Shown here: piece after piece, positions 1 through 6,778 of the stretch
How the letters are laid out: every line of letters starts with the position of its first letter
How positions within the stretch are numbered: position 1 is the first letter of the stretch
Origin: CCY15215 sp039194995
GTDB lineage: Bacteria; Cyanobacteriota; Cyanobacteriia; Cyanobacteriales; Spirulinaceae
Length of the DNA stretch: 22,565 bases
Assembly: GCA_039194995.1 (NCBI GenBank)
Contig: JBCCVR010000126.1
Span: 1-22,565, forward strand
Reading direction: 5' to 3'
Made by a program: the position numbers and the translations under genes
Notes under the pieces: generated by a model
What the model was told of the DNA's origin: nothing
The model's input: only the letters and a program-made list of their open reading frames with translations
Database searches by the model: none

Positions 1-617
1 CTAAAACTTTTGTTTTTAAACCTATAATTTCTAACAATTTTTTCAACCAAGAAAGTGAAATTATTTTTCTCAATAAAGATTTACAGGATGAAGCATTTAG
101 GGAGTTAGAAGACTACGAGAGGACTTTAAAATTCAGCCATTTCTTACAATTATCATCAAAATTTACCGATGACGAAATAGAAACCGAATTGACACTCAAA
201 GCCGGAGAACTTGCAGAGAAATACCGCGATCTCGGTGCGGATGCCGTTGCTAATATTTTTGCCGATCTTGCTTCTTTAATTGCTTTTGGTTGGGTTGTTT
301 GGATCAGTCGCGAGGAAGTGAAGATTTTAAAAGACTTTATTGACGAACTGATTTATGGATTGAGCGATTCTGCCAAAGCCTTTCTGATCATTCTCTTTAC
401 CGATATGTTCGTCGGCTTCCACTCGCCCCACGGTTGGGAGGTTGTTTTATCCGGAATCACAAGACATTTTGGCTTACCGGAAAGTCATGATTTTAATTTC
501 CTCTTTATTGCCACATTTCCCGTGATTCTCGACACGGTTTTGAAATATTGGATCTTTCGCTATTTGAACCGCATTTCTCCCTCTGCTGTAGCCACTTACA
601 AAACCATGAATGAATGA
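1..617 (+). CDS. pxcA: Proton extrusion protein PxcA (CemA family), C-terminal part
   Basis: The reading frame is open from the left edge (first full codon at 3), so the gene is 5'-truncated by the window and about 204 codons are visible. A TTG at 189 is internal, not a start, because the frame upstream stays open and protein-like. PxcA/CemA is a membrane protein needed for light-induced proton extrusion in cyanobacteria; CemA is its chloroplast envelope homologue. The visible part has the family's conserved end: hydrophobic helices (IANIFADLASLIAFGWVV-like, then AKAFLIILFTDMFVGFHS, then FLFIATFPVILDTVLKYWIF), the motif HSPHGWE, and the ending RISPSAVATY...MNE. No frameshift is visible. The identification rests on recognition of this C-terminal block. 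Confidence 0.9.
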   Translation, partial: KTFVFKPIISNNFFNQESEIIFLNKDLQDEAFRELEDYERTLKFSHFLQLSSKFTDDEIETELTLKAGELAEKYRDLGADAVANIFADLASLIAFGWVVWISREEVKILKDFIDELIYGLSDSAKAFLIILFTDMFVGFHSPHGWEVVLSGITRHFGLPESHDFNFLFIATFPVILDTVLKYWIFRYLNRISPSAVATYKTMNE

Positions 618-660
618 CTTTGTAACGCACCATTTTGAATTAATATTGTTTGTTTTTGAC

Positions 661-690
661 TTGACAGCTTGACCTTGACAATGGTATTCT
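661..690 (+). promoter_or_regulatory. Candidate sigma70-type promoter for the Uma2 gene
   Basis: TTGACA at 661-666 and TATTCT at 685-690 are separated by 18 bases, about 56 bases before the ATG at 747. The spacing and hexamers fit a housekeeping promoter. A second TTGACA at 675-680 lies too close to the -10 to serve. Confidence 0.4.
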
Positions 691-746
691 AACAGAGTGG
701 GGATCTGTGCGCTCCTGTAGACCCGTTCTCGATCGAAAAAATAGTC

Positions 747-1319
747 ATGGAAACTGTTGAAAAAATAGCTGAAAAAATACGCTGGACAAGTCGCGATTTA
801 GAAAGTCTTCCCGAAAATGAATGGGTTGATTATGAAATTGTTGATGGAGAACTATTTATGACGCGATCGCCTCACCGACGGCATCAACAAATTAGCGGCA
901 AAATTTTCCGACAATTGGATGCTTGGTCTGAGTTGAGTAATTGGGGAGAAGCGATTATCATGCCCGGTGTTATCTTCTCTGATGCCGATAATGTGTCTCC
1001 CGATGTAGCTTGGGTCAGTACGGAGAGATTGGCAGAAATTGAAGATGAAGCCGGACATTTATTGGGTGCGCCCGAATTGATGGTCGAGGTGATTTCCCCC
1101 GGACAAAAGAACGAACGCCGCGATCGCGAAGTGAAATTAAAACTCTATTCAATTCAAGGTGTACGAGAGTATTGGATTGTCAATCGCTTTACCCGACAAG
1201 TGGAGATTTATCGCCGGGACAATGCACAGTTGAGATTAACGGCCACGCTATTGGCAGAAGATGACATAACCTCTCCTTTACTACCGGGATTTTCTTGCGC
1301 GATCGCTTGTTTCTTTTAG
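747..1319 (+). CDS. Uma2 family (DUF820) endonuclease-like protein
   Basis: This 190-residue protein has the usual length of the Uma2/DUF820 family, which is strongly expanded in cyanobacteria and has a PD-(D/E)XK nuclease fold. The core residues are visible: Asp86 in SPDVAWV, Glu114 in LMVEVISPG, and Lys130/Lys132 in REVKLKLY, followed by GVREYWIV. The family is often linked to mobile DNA, but the cellular role is not established, and I infer nothing beyond a likely metal-dependent nuclease fold. The start ATG has no good Shine-Dalgarno; a promoter-like pair lies about 56 bases upstream. The C-terminus ends in an unusual hydrophobic CAIACFF. The next gene starts 20 bases downstream on the same strand. 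Confidence 0.88.
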   Translation: METVEKIAEKIRWTSRDLESLPENEWVDYEIVDGELFMTRSPHRRHQQISGKIFRQLDAWSELSNWGEAIIMPGVIFSDADNVSPDVAWVSTERLAEIEDEAGHLLGAPELMVEVISPGQKNERRDREVKLKLYSIQGVREYWIVNRFTRQVEIYRRDNAQLRLTATLLAEDDITSPLLPGFSCAIACFF

Positions 1320-1339
1320 TCACAAAAATACGGATGCCA

Positions 1340-2842
1340 ATGTCAGAAAGAAAGCGGATTGTTGTGGTTGGGGCAGGTTGGGCCGGACTCGGGGCGGCCT
1401 ATCATCTCGCCCAGCAAAATTATGATGTAACCCTTCTCGAAGCCAGTCCCTATCCGGGGGGGCTGGTTGCAGGTTGGAAAACTGACACGGGACGATCTGT
1501 CGAAGGGGGCATTCACGGATTTTGGTATCCCTATCAAAATATCTTTAATTTGGTGAAAGAACTCGAACTTTCTCCCTTTACCCCGTTTACGCGATCGTCC
1601 CAATATTCACCCCAAGGATTAGAAGTTGAATCGCCTCTTTTCCAAAACGAATTTCGCCTTCCCGCCCCCTTGGGAACGTTTCTTTATACCCAGTTTAAAC
1701 GCCTGCCCTTAAGCGATCGCTTATCTGCGTTACCCCTGCTTTATTCCGTCATTGATTTCGACAATTCTCACGATGCTTGGCAGCGTTACGATAAAGTGAC
1801 AGCACGAGAATTATTCCGACAATTTGGCGTAACTGCCCGCCTGTATCGCGAGGCATTTGAACCCATGTTATTGGTGGGATTATTTGCCCCCGGGGAACAG
1901 TGCAGCGCGGCGGCAACTTTGGGAATGCTCTATTATTTTATCCTCGCCCATCAGCCGGATTTTGATGTGGTTTGGTGTCGCGGAACTGTCGGCGAGACAA
2001 TTTTTCGCCCTTGGGTGGAAAAAATCAGCAAACAAGGGGGAAATGTTCTCGTTAATAAGCGGGTCAGCGATCTGATTTTAGATGAAGACGGTCAAGCCAA
2101 AGGCGTTGTTTGCGGGTTGGAAGTTTTTCCCGCCAATGCTGTTATTTTTGCCGTTAGCGTGACGGGAATGAAAAAAATCGTTTTGGGAAGTCCCAAGCTG
2201 CATCAATATCCCCAATTTCGCAACCTTACCAATTTAGGCGGTATTGATGCCCTCGCAACCCGTTTGTGGTTCGATCGCAAAATCGAGATTCCCCTGCCTT
2301 CTAACGCTTGTTTTGGCTTCGATCGCGCCGTGGGTTGGACGTTTTTCGACCTTAACGCCCTCCACGACGAATATCGAGACGAACCGGGAAGCGTCATCGA
2401 AGCCGACTTTTACCATGCCAATCAACTCTTACCGTTAAGCGATCGCGAAATAGTCGCCAAAATTCAGCGAGATTTAAGTACCTGTATCCCCGCCTTCCAA
2501 GAAGCCAAAGTTCTCCACAGTACGGTAATTCGCGTGCGTCAAGGCGTAACCCATTTTGCTCCCGGAAGCTATCAATATTTTCTCCCCGCTCAAAGTCCCA
2601 TTGACAATGTATTCTTAAGTGGCGATTGGATTGTCACCCGTCACGGTTCTTGGTCTCAAGAAAAAGCCTATGTTACGGGATTAGAAGCCGCTAATCGAGT
2701 TATCGAACGGTTTGGCATGGGAGAAAAAGCCAATATTATCCCCATTGAAGAAGACGAACCCCATATCAAAATCGCCAGACTGGTCAATCAAAACGTCCGG
2801 GAATGGGGCAAGCGTCTTTTACCCAATTTATGGTTGTCTTGA
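1340..2842 (+). CDS. FAD-dependent oxidoreductase, phytoene/zeta-carotene desaturase-like (amine oxidase superfamily)
   Basis: The N-terminus holds a Rossmann dinucleotide site, VVVGAGWAGLGAAY (residues 8-21), with the acidic ribose-binding Glu34 in TLLEAS, then a PGG motif at 39-41. The C-terminal part has the FAD-binding VFLSGDWI...SWSQEKAYVTGLEAANRV block of carotene desaturases and flavin amine oxidases. At 500 residues it is a typical length. Relatives act on carotenoids or other isoprenoids at the membrane, but the substrate cannot be read here: it is not a canonical PDS, ZDS or CrtISO by sequence feel. I chose ATG 1340 because GGA at 1332-1334 lies 5 bases before it. ATG 1334 is an alternative, and the longer frame from 1295 overlaps the Uma2 gene and is unlikely. 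Confidence 0.82.
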   Translation: MSERKRIVVVGAGWAGLGAAYHLAQQNYDVTLLEASPYPGGLVAGWKTDTGRSVEGGIHGFWYPYQNIFNLVKELELSPFTPFTRSSQYSPQGLEVESPLFQNEFRLPAPLGTFLYTQFKRLPLSDRLSALPLLYSVIDFDNSHDAWQRYDKVTARELFRQFGVTARLYREAFEPMLLVGLFAPGEQCSAAATLGMLYYFILAHQPDFDVVWCRGTVGETIFRPWVEKISKQGGNVLVNKRVSDLILDEDGQAKGVVCGLEVFPANAVIFAVSVTGMKKIVLGSPKLHQYPQFRNLTNLGGIDALATRLWFDRKIEIPLPSNACFGFDRAVGWTFFDLNALHDEYRDEPGSVIEADFYHANQLLPLSDREIVAKIQRDLSTCIPAFQEAKVLHSTVIRVRQGVTHFAPGSYQYFLPAQSPIDNVFLSGDWIVTRHGSWSQEKAYVTGLEAANRVIERFGMGEKANIIPIEEDEPHIKIARLVNQNVREWGKRLLPNLWLS

Positions 2843-2887
2843 TGCCAAAAGCGGGCATAATAAAGGAAATTTTTCAGGGAAATTGCC

Positions 2888-3172
2888 ATGCCAGAAAAAT
2901 CGACCCCGCCTCAATCTTCTTTCCTCGTTCCCGATCGCACCTCCCAACCCAACAACCTCAAATCCGATCGCATTAGCGATCTCGAACGGATCAGCCGCAT
3001 TATCTCCCCCTATTTCACCGTTCTCGTAGGGCTGTACCTTTATGCCAGTAATTTTTGGCTCGGGTTTCTCTTTATCGGTCTGGGAATGCTGGCATTGTTG
3101 AACGTATCGATCGCAGATATTCAGAAGGCGATCGTCGCCATTAAATCCTTTCTCGGTTTACAAGAACCGTAA
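2888..3172 (+). CDS. Small two-helix membrane protein, unknown function
   Basis: The 94-residue product has a polar, Pro/Ser-rich N-terminus (1-38), then a hydrophobic stretch at about 42-75 that can form two short membrane helices with a turn near SNFW, and an amphipathic tail. The layout (soluble head, hairpin in the membrane, short tail) resembles small cyanobacterial membrane proteins often found as conserved hypotheticals. It lies 45 bases after the FAD gene and 11 bases before the ExbD-like gene, on the same strand, so the last two are probably co-transcribed. An AGGG at 2876-2879 is a usable ribosome site. I do not recognise the family. Confidence 0.65.
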   Translation: MPEKSTPPQSSFLVPDRTSQPNNLKSDRISDLERISRIISPYFTVLVGLYLYASNFWLGFLFIGLGMLALLNVSIADIQKAIVAIKSFLGLQEP

Positions 3173-3183
3173 ACTCGAGATTG

Positions 3184-3606
3184 ATGAACTTTAAAACCAA
3201 ACAACGTCATTCCCAAATTCCCAGACTCGATCTCATCCCCATGCTGAACGTCATGATGGTCGTTTTGGCATTTTTTATCCTCATTGCCCTCTCCGTGGGA
3301 ACTCCTCCCAAAACAGTAGAAGTCCAGCTACCCCAAGGAGAAGCTGGCGGAGAAATTGCGGGAGAAGTCAACGAAAACTCGCAGATCGTTTATTTAGACG
3401 CACAAGGACAATTTTTGTTTCAAGAACAGGCCTTTGCAGATGCTGAAATTCAAGAACCTCTTGCCCTGTATTTACAGGAAGATTCTCAAAATATCGCCTT
3501 TCTGGTTGCCGATCCCGACGTTCCCTACGAACGTGTCGTGCGCGTATTAACGCAACTGCAAGACCGCCACGGCGATCGCGTTTCTTTAGGGATTTTTGCC
3601 GACTAG
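3184..3606 (+). CDS. ExbD/TolR-family biopolymer transport-like protein with Asn in place of the membrane Asp
   Basis: The 140-residue protein has the ExbD/TolR layout: a short cytoplasmic N-terminus, one transmembrane helix (about residues 16-38) and a periplasmic domain. In E. coli ExbD the helix starts INVTPFIDVMLV and its Asp25 is the proton-responsive residue of the ExbB-ExbD motor. Here the same register reads LDLIPMLNVMMV and the codon at 3247-3249 is AAC, Asn22. A charged Asp16 lies six residues earlier. No ExbB/TolQ partner lies in the window, and the nearest membrane gene is the small two-helix protein upstream. I start at ATG 3184; a TTG at 3181 is directly before it. Function as a motor component is uncertain given the substitution. 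Confidence 0.8.
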   Translation: MNFKTKQRHSQIPRLDLIPMLNVMMVVLAFFILIALSVGTPPKTVEVQLPQGEAGGEIAGEVNENSQIVYLDAQGQFLFQEQAFADAEIQEPLALYLQEDSQNIAFLVADPDVPYERVVRVLTQLQDRHGDRVSLGIFAD

Positions 3607-3649
3607 AGAATTACATTTCCGTTCGTCCTTGACTTTCTCTAACGCGAGA

Positions 3650-3994
3650 TTACAATTTTCGATTGCCGAGGGGAAAACCTTCTGGTTTGTATCGTTGAGA
3701 AATTGCCACCAAGAGAGAATACATTTCTTCGTTGCTCATGCCCTCAATCCATTTTTGCAAAGATTGGGGACTGTGACTCTGAGAGATTTCCATACCGTAT
3801 TCTTCTCGCGCCCCCGGATTGATATGTTCCAAGGCCCCCAAAATTTCATCCAAAACGGCATCCGTGGCGTTGCGATTGCCTCGAAAAAATTGAGAGAGAT
3901 GATTTTCGCTGATTCCCGTCAAGCGACTGATGGAAACATTGGAAATTTTATATTTATTTTTGATTTTTAGAAGGGCTTTACGATGAATTGACAT
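3650..3994 (-). CDS. Cro/C1-type (XRE) helix-turn-helix protein
   Basis: This is a 114-residue DNA-binding protein. An N-terminal HTH is visible at about residues 5-45: LLKIKNKYKISNVSISRLTGISENHLSQFFRGNRNATDAVLDEIL carries the helix-turn-helix signature, with recognition helix ENHLSQFFRGN. The rest (60-114) is an unassigned helical tail with KWIEGMSNEEMYSLLVAISQRY. Such proteins may regulate their own or neighbouring genes. It is convergent with the ExbD-like gene, with 43 bases between stop codons, and lies 12 bases downstream of the panB stop on the same strand, so it could be read from the panB promoter. No target can be assigned. Confidence 0.8.
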   Translation of the reverse strand: MSIHRKALLKIKNKYKISNVSISRLTGISENHLSQFFRGNRNATDAVLDEILGALEHINPGAREEYGMEISQSHSPQSLQKWIEGMSNEEMYSLLVAISQRYKPEGFPLGNRKL

Positions 3995-4006
3995 ACTCAG
4001 ATATTT

Positions 4007-4783
4007 TTAATGAGGAAACTTTTGCTCTCGCACTTCATTAATAAATTCTCCCACGGCTTGGGTCGCAAGTTGGCGAAGATTAAGGTAAGTTTTAGCAAAG
4101 GGGGGTTGTTTGGGGGTCAGTCCAAGCAAATCGGCCGTGACCAGAACCTGCCCATCGCAATGAATCCCCGCACCAATCCCTATTGTGGGAATGGGGACTT
4201 GCCGAGTAATTTTAGCAGCTAAATCCGAGGGGATATGTTCGAGGATAATCGAAAATGCTCCGGCTTCAGCCACGGCGATCGCCTCTTGCAAAATTTCTTC
4301 GCCTCGTTCTGCCGTTTTCCCCTGTTGTTTGTAACCCAACTGGTGAACGGATTGAGGGGTTAATCCGACATGACCCATGACGGGGATGCCGATGGCCGTT
4401 AATTTGCGAATGGTTGCCAGCATATCCGGACTGGCTCCTTCTACTTTAACAGCCTGCGCCCCCGCTTCTTTAAGGGCGCGCCCGGCGGATCTGACCGCAA
4501 CTTCGATACTCTCTTGATAGCTAAGGAAAGGTAGATCGCACACCACCAAAGCGCGTTTTGTGCCGCGACTGACGGCGGCGGTATGATGGAGCATTTGTTC
4601 GAGGGTAACGGGGAGGGTATTTTTATATCCCAAGGCCACCATCCCCAAAGAATCCCCTACGAGAATGATATCGACTCCGGCTTCATCGAGGAGATTGGCG
4701 ATCGCGAAATCCCATGCGGTCAAAACGGCGATCGCTCGTCCTTGTTGCTTCCACTCTACTAATTTGCGGGTTGTAACAGCCAT
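4007..4783 (-). CDS. panB: 3-methyl-2-oxobutanoate hydroxymethyltransferase PanB
   Basis: PanB transfers a one-carbon unit from 5,10-methylene-tetrahydrofolate to 2-oxoisovalerate, giving ketopantoate, the first committed step of pantothenate and CoA synthesis in the cytoplasm. At 258 residues it is full length. Visible family features: LTAWDFAIA near the start, the metal-binding Asp44 in VGDSLGM and Asp83 in VCDLPF, KVEGA around Glu115, and IGIGAGIHCDGQVLV near residue 202. No panC lies beside it. Its start codon abuts a palindromic repeat whose reverse complement gives GGGGAG seven bases before the ATG, so the repeat seems to supply the ribosome site. Confidence 0.96.
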   Translation of the reverse strand: MAVTTRKLVEWKQQGRAIAVLTAWDFAIANLLDEAGVDIILVGDSLGMVALGYKNTLPVTLEQMLHHTAAVSRGTKRALVVCDLPFLSYQESIEVAVRSAGRALKEAGAQAVKVEGASPDMLATIRKLTAIGIPVMGHVGLTPQSVHQLGYKQQGKTAERGEEILQEAIAVAEAGAFSIILEHIPSDLAAKITRQVPIPTIGIGAGIHCDGQVLVTADLLGLTPKQPPFAKTYLNLRQLATQAVGEFINEVREQKFPH

Positions 4784-4787
4784 TACT

Positions 4788-4858
4788 TTTCTCCCCTCTT
4801 GGGAGGGGTTGGGGGGTTTACTCTTTCTCCCCTCTTGGGAGGGGCTGGGGGTGGGTTT
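4788..4858. repeat. Two tandem copies (36-bp period) of a palindromic G/C-rich dispersed repeat
   Basis: Copy one starts at 4788 and copy two at 4824. Each contains the 16-base palindrome CCCCTCTTGGGAGGGG (4793-4808 and 4829-4844) followed by a G-run (TTGGGGGG or CTGGGGGTGGG). The element fills the whole gap between panB and the propeller gene. A related element lies at 8508-8583. Each palindrome can fold into a hairpin; the outward-facing end is 4 bases from the panB start. Confidence 0.85.
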
Positions 4859-4861
4859 CGT

Positions 4862-5917
4862 TCAATAATTGATAGGAGGATTGCGGATGAAGGCGAGGTG
4901 GGGACGAACCAGGCCGGAAGTTGGGCTGACCCAAGCCAAGCCTTCCGAGGTTCCCACCCAGAGTTTATTCCCCGTATCGGGAGAAAGGGAGAGAATGCGG
5001 CTGGAGGGGAGATTGGGGATTTGCCCGATAATTTCACCGTTGAGGGGATCGACATCGAATAAGCCATTTTCGCTGCCCACCCAAACGCGACCGTTGTTGG
5101 CAAAGCGGATCGAAGTAATGCTGCGCCCTTCAAAGGGACGAATCGAGCGAATAATTTGCCGTTTGAAGGGATCGATTTCCACCAATCCCGAAATCGTTCC
5201 CACCCAGAGATTGCCCTCTGGAGAAGTCGCGATCGCCTGAACGATGCCCCCGGGTAAAGCCGTCATGCGGCCGATAGGATAAGCGCTGGCGGTATCGACT
5301 CGCACCAAACCTTCGAGGGTTCCCACCCATAATTGCCCCTCCGCATCGAGGGCGAGGGCATTGGCACTGACTCCGGGCAAATCTTGCAGAGTCGTCATTA
5401 AAAAGCCGCGATCGGGACTGACGAGAGCCAAACCGCGATCGGTTCCCGCCCACAGATAGCCGCGATTGTCGATGAGAAGGGATAAGACGCGATTGGAGGG
5501 CAGGCGAAAGCTGTAAGCGGTGAGTTCGTTGCTGCGGGGATCGACGCGCACTAAACCCCGATAACTCCCTCCCCAAATGCGCCCAGAGCGATCCATCGCC
5601 AAGCTGGAGAGAGTATAATCTGGCAAACCTGCGCGAGCCACGATCGCCCCCGTATGGGGATTAATGCGGGTTAACCCCATCCACGTCCCCACCCACAAAT
5701 CCCCGGTATAGTCCTCTTGTAGGGCGGTGACGCGAAAATCGCGCTGAATTTGGGGGGGCGATCGCAAGGGGGCGGTCGGCGGTGCGGTTCTGGGAAAGAC
5801 AGGCGTATGACCCTGCCCGTCCGGTATTCCTTGGGCGTAGGTCGAACCAGACGGAAAAAGAAGCGCTCCCAATCCGCAACTGATGGCAATCCCCAATTTT
5901 TCAATCCAGTGACTCAT
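4862..5917 (-). CDS. Exported seven-bladed Reg_prop beta-propeller protein
   Basis: The start ATG 5917 gives 351 residues with a signal peptide (MSHWIEKLGIAISCGLGALLF..., cleavage likely after STYA). A longer frame from TTG 5944 adds nine residues ahead of the signal and is less likely. After a Pro-rich linker come seven repeats of about 40 residues of the form VxxLxxDxxGxLWVGTxxGLxRVDPxTG, with LWVGT or close variants in each: the periplasmic Reg_prop (two-component regulator propeller) blade. In Bacteroides-type hybrid sensors these propellers feed a histidine kinase, but here no membrane anchor, kinase or DNA-binding domain follows. The role is probably extracytoplasmic binding; the ligand is unknown. 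Confidence 0.85.
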   Translation of the reverse strand: MSHWIEKLGIAISCGLGALLFPSGSTYAQGIPDGQGHTPVFPRTAPPTAPLRSPPQIQRDFRVTALQEDYTGDLWVGTWMGLTRINPHTGAIVARAGLPDYTLSSLAMDRSGRIWGGSYRGLVRVDPRSNELTAYSFRLPSNRVLSLLIDNRGYLWAGTDRGLALVSPDRGFLMTTLQDLPGVSANALALDAEGQLWVGTLEGLVRVDTASAYPIGRMTALPGGIVQAIATSPEGNLWVGTISGLVEIDPFKRQIIRSIRPFEGRSITSIRFANNGRVWVGSENGLFDVDPLNGEIIGQIPNLPSSRILSLSPDTGNKLWVGTSEGLAWVSPTSGLVRPHLAFIRNPPINY

Positions 5918-6144
5918 AACCGATTGTTGAATTCCCCTCCCCAATTTAACAACTATTGCGGCAATGCGATCGGCAGTAAAAAAGTAAGTGCTAATACATT
6001 AACTCATAACGCATTGACGAGATGGTAAAATAGTGCATTGAAAAAAGTGTCGTCTAATTTGAAGGTATCGGACAATTAGAAAAATTAGCAAACCCTCCAC
6101 AGCATTCTCAAGCCTTTTCAAGAGTTAATTAATTTCACTTCTAT

Positions 6145-6693
6145 TCATATAGCGTCCGCATCTCTATTTGACTCTGCGACTTTGTCTTTAAAGATATCTT
6201 CTAACAAAGTTAGGTCATCATGGAGCTTTTCAAGAGCCTCCGATCCGAATACAGTCATCGCATCTTCAGCAAGTTTCTTCCTAATACCAACTCCTGCTGC
6301 AAGGGCCTTCTTTCCTTTATCAGTTGGACGCACAAGTTGGGCACGGCTGTCGTTTGGGTCAGGCGCGCGCTCGGCATAGCCTTGGTTTTCCAATGCCTGA
6401 ACTAGCTTCCCAGTTGCTTGCTTTGTTCGACGAACTTGTCTTGCAAGGTCTACTGTCTGGGAGCCATCAGGCGTCAAACGTGCCAATAAAGAAACTGATG
6501 CAGGTGTCAGTTCGTCAAAGCCTTCTTCACTAAGACTAGCAATAATTGCTTTCACATAAGCGCGAGAAACATTCTTCATAACCTCAGAGACACGTTCTAA
6601 AAGGTCAGCTTGAGCCAGACCAAGAGCATCTTGATTTTCTTTCGACACAGAACACTTCGTATCATCCATATGTAGCCCCATAAATATAGACAT
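6145..6693 (-). CDS. MarR family transcriptional regulator
   Basis: This is a winged-helix regulator of the MarR family. The core is visible from about residue 60: LTPASVSLLARL, TVDLARQVRRTKQATGKLVQALENQGYAERAPDPNDSRAQLVRPTDKGKKAL, where the last part is the wing with the family's conserved D-x-R. MarR dimers bind palindromes in divergent promoters and release on small phenolic or oxidant ligands. Three in-frame ATG codons exist (6693, 6681, 6669). The first lies inside the inverted repeat at 6686-6706, and only 6669 has a purine-rich GGGG about 7 bases upstream, so the protein may start at 6669 (174 residues). It diverges from the SDR gene. The gene contains no GCGATCGC. Confidence 0.9.
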   Translation of the reverse strand: MSIFMGLHMDDTKCSVSKENQDALGLAQADLLERVSEVMKNVSRAYVKAIIASLSEEGFDELTPASVSLLARLTPDGSQTVDLARQVRRTKQATGKLVQALENQGYAERAPDPNDSRAQLVRPTDKGKKALAAGVGIRKKLAEDAMTVFGSEALEKLHDDLTLLEDIFKDKVAESNRDADAI

Positions 6694-6727
6694 CTATGTT
6701 GTCTATATGGTAAATATAGTTTACTAT
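6686..6727. promoter_or_regulatory. Palindromic operator candidates between marR and the SDR gene
   Basis: ATAGACA-N7-TGTCTAT (6686-6706) is a perfect 7-bp inverted repeat. GTAAA-N5-TTTAC (6710-6724) and ATAGT-TT-ACTAT (6716-6727) are overlapping inverted repeats just beside it. Their location in the divergent promoter of a MarR gene and its neighbour fits autoregulation and control of the SDR gene by MarR. Binding is inferred, not shown. Confidence 0.6.
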
Positions 6728-6778
6728 TTGAAAAGGATCAATGCAAATTAGTCTATCTAGTCTCAAAAGGAGAAAAAT

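Noticed and set aside
3596..3970. 124-codon plus-strand ORF
   Set aside because: Shadow of the HTH gene on the minus strand, which has a clear helix-turn-helix.
4665..4868. Plus-strand ORF with repeated PSWEGLGG
   Set aside because: It is a translation of the tandem palindromic repeat read through antisense panB, not a gene.
5130..5576. 148-codon minus-strand ORF
   Set aside because: Alternative frame of the propeller gene; Arg/Ser-rich shadow.
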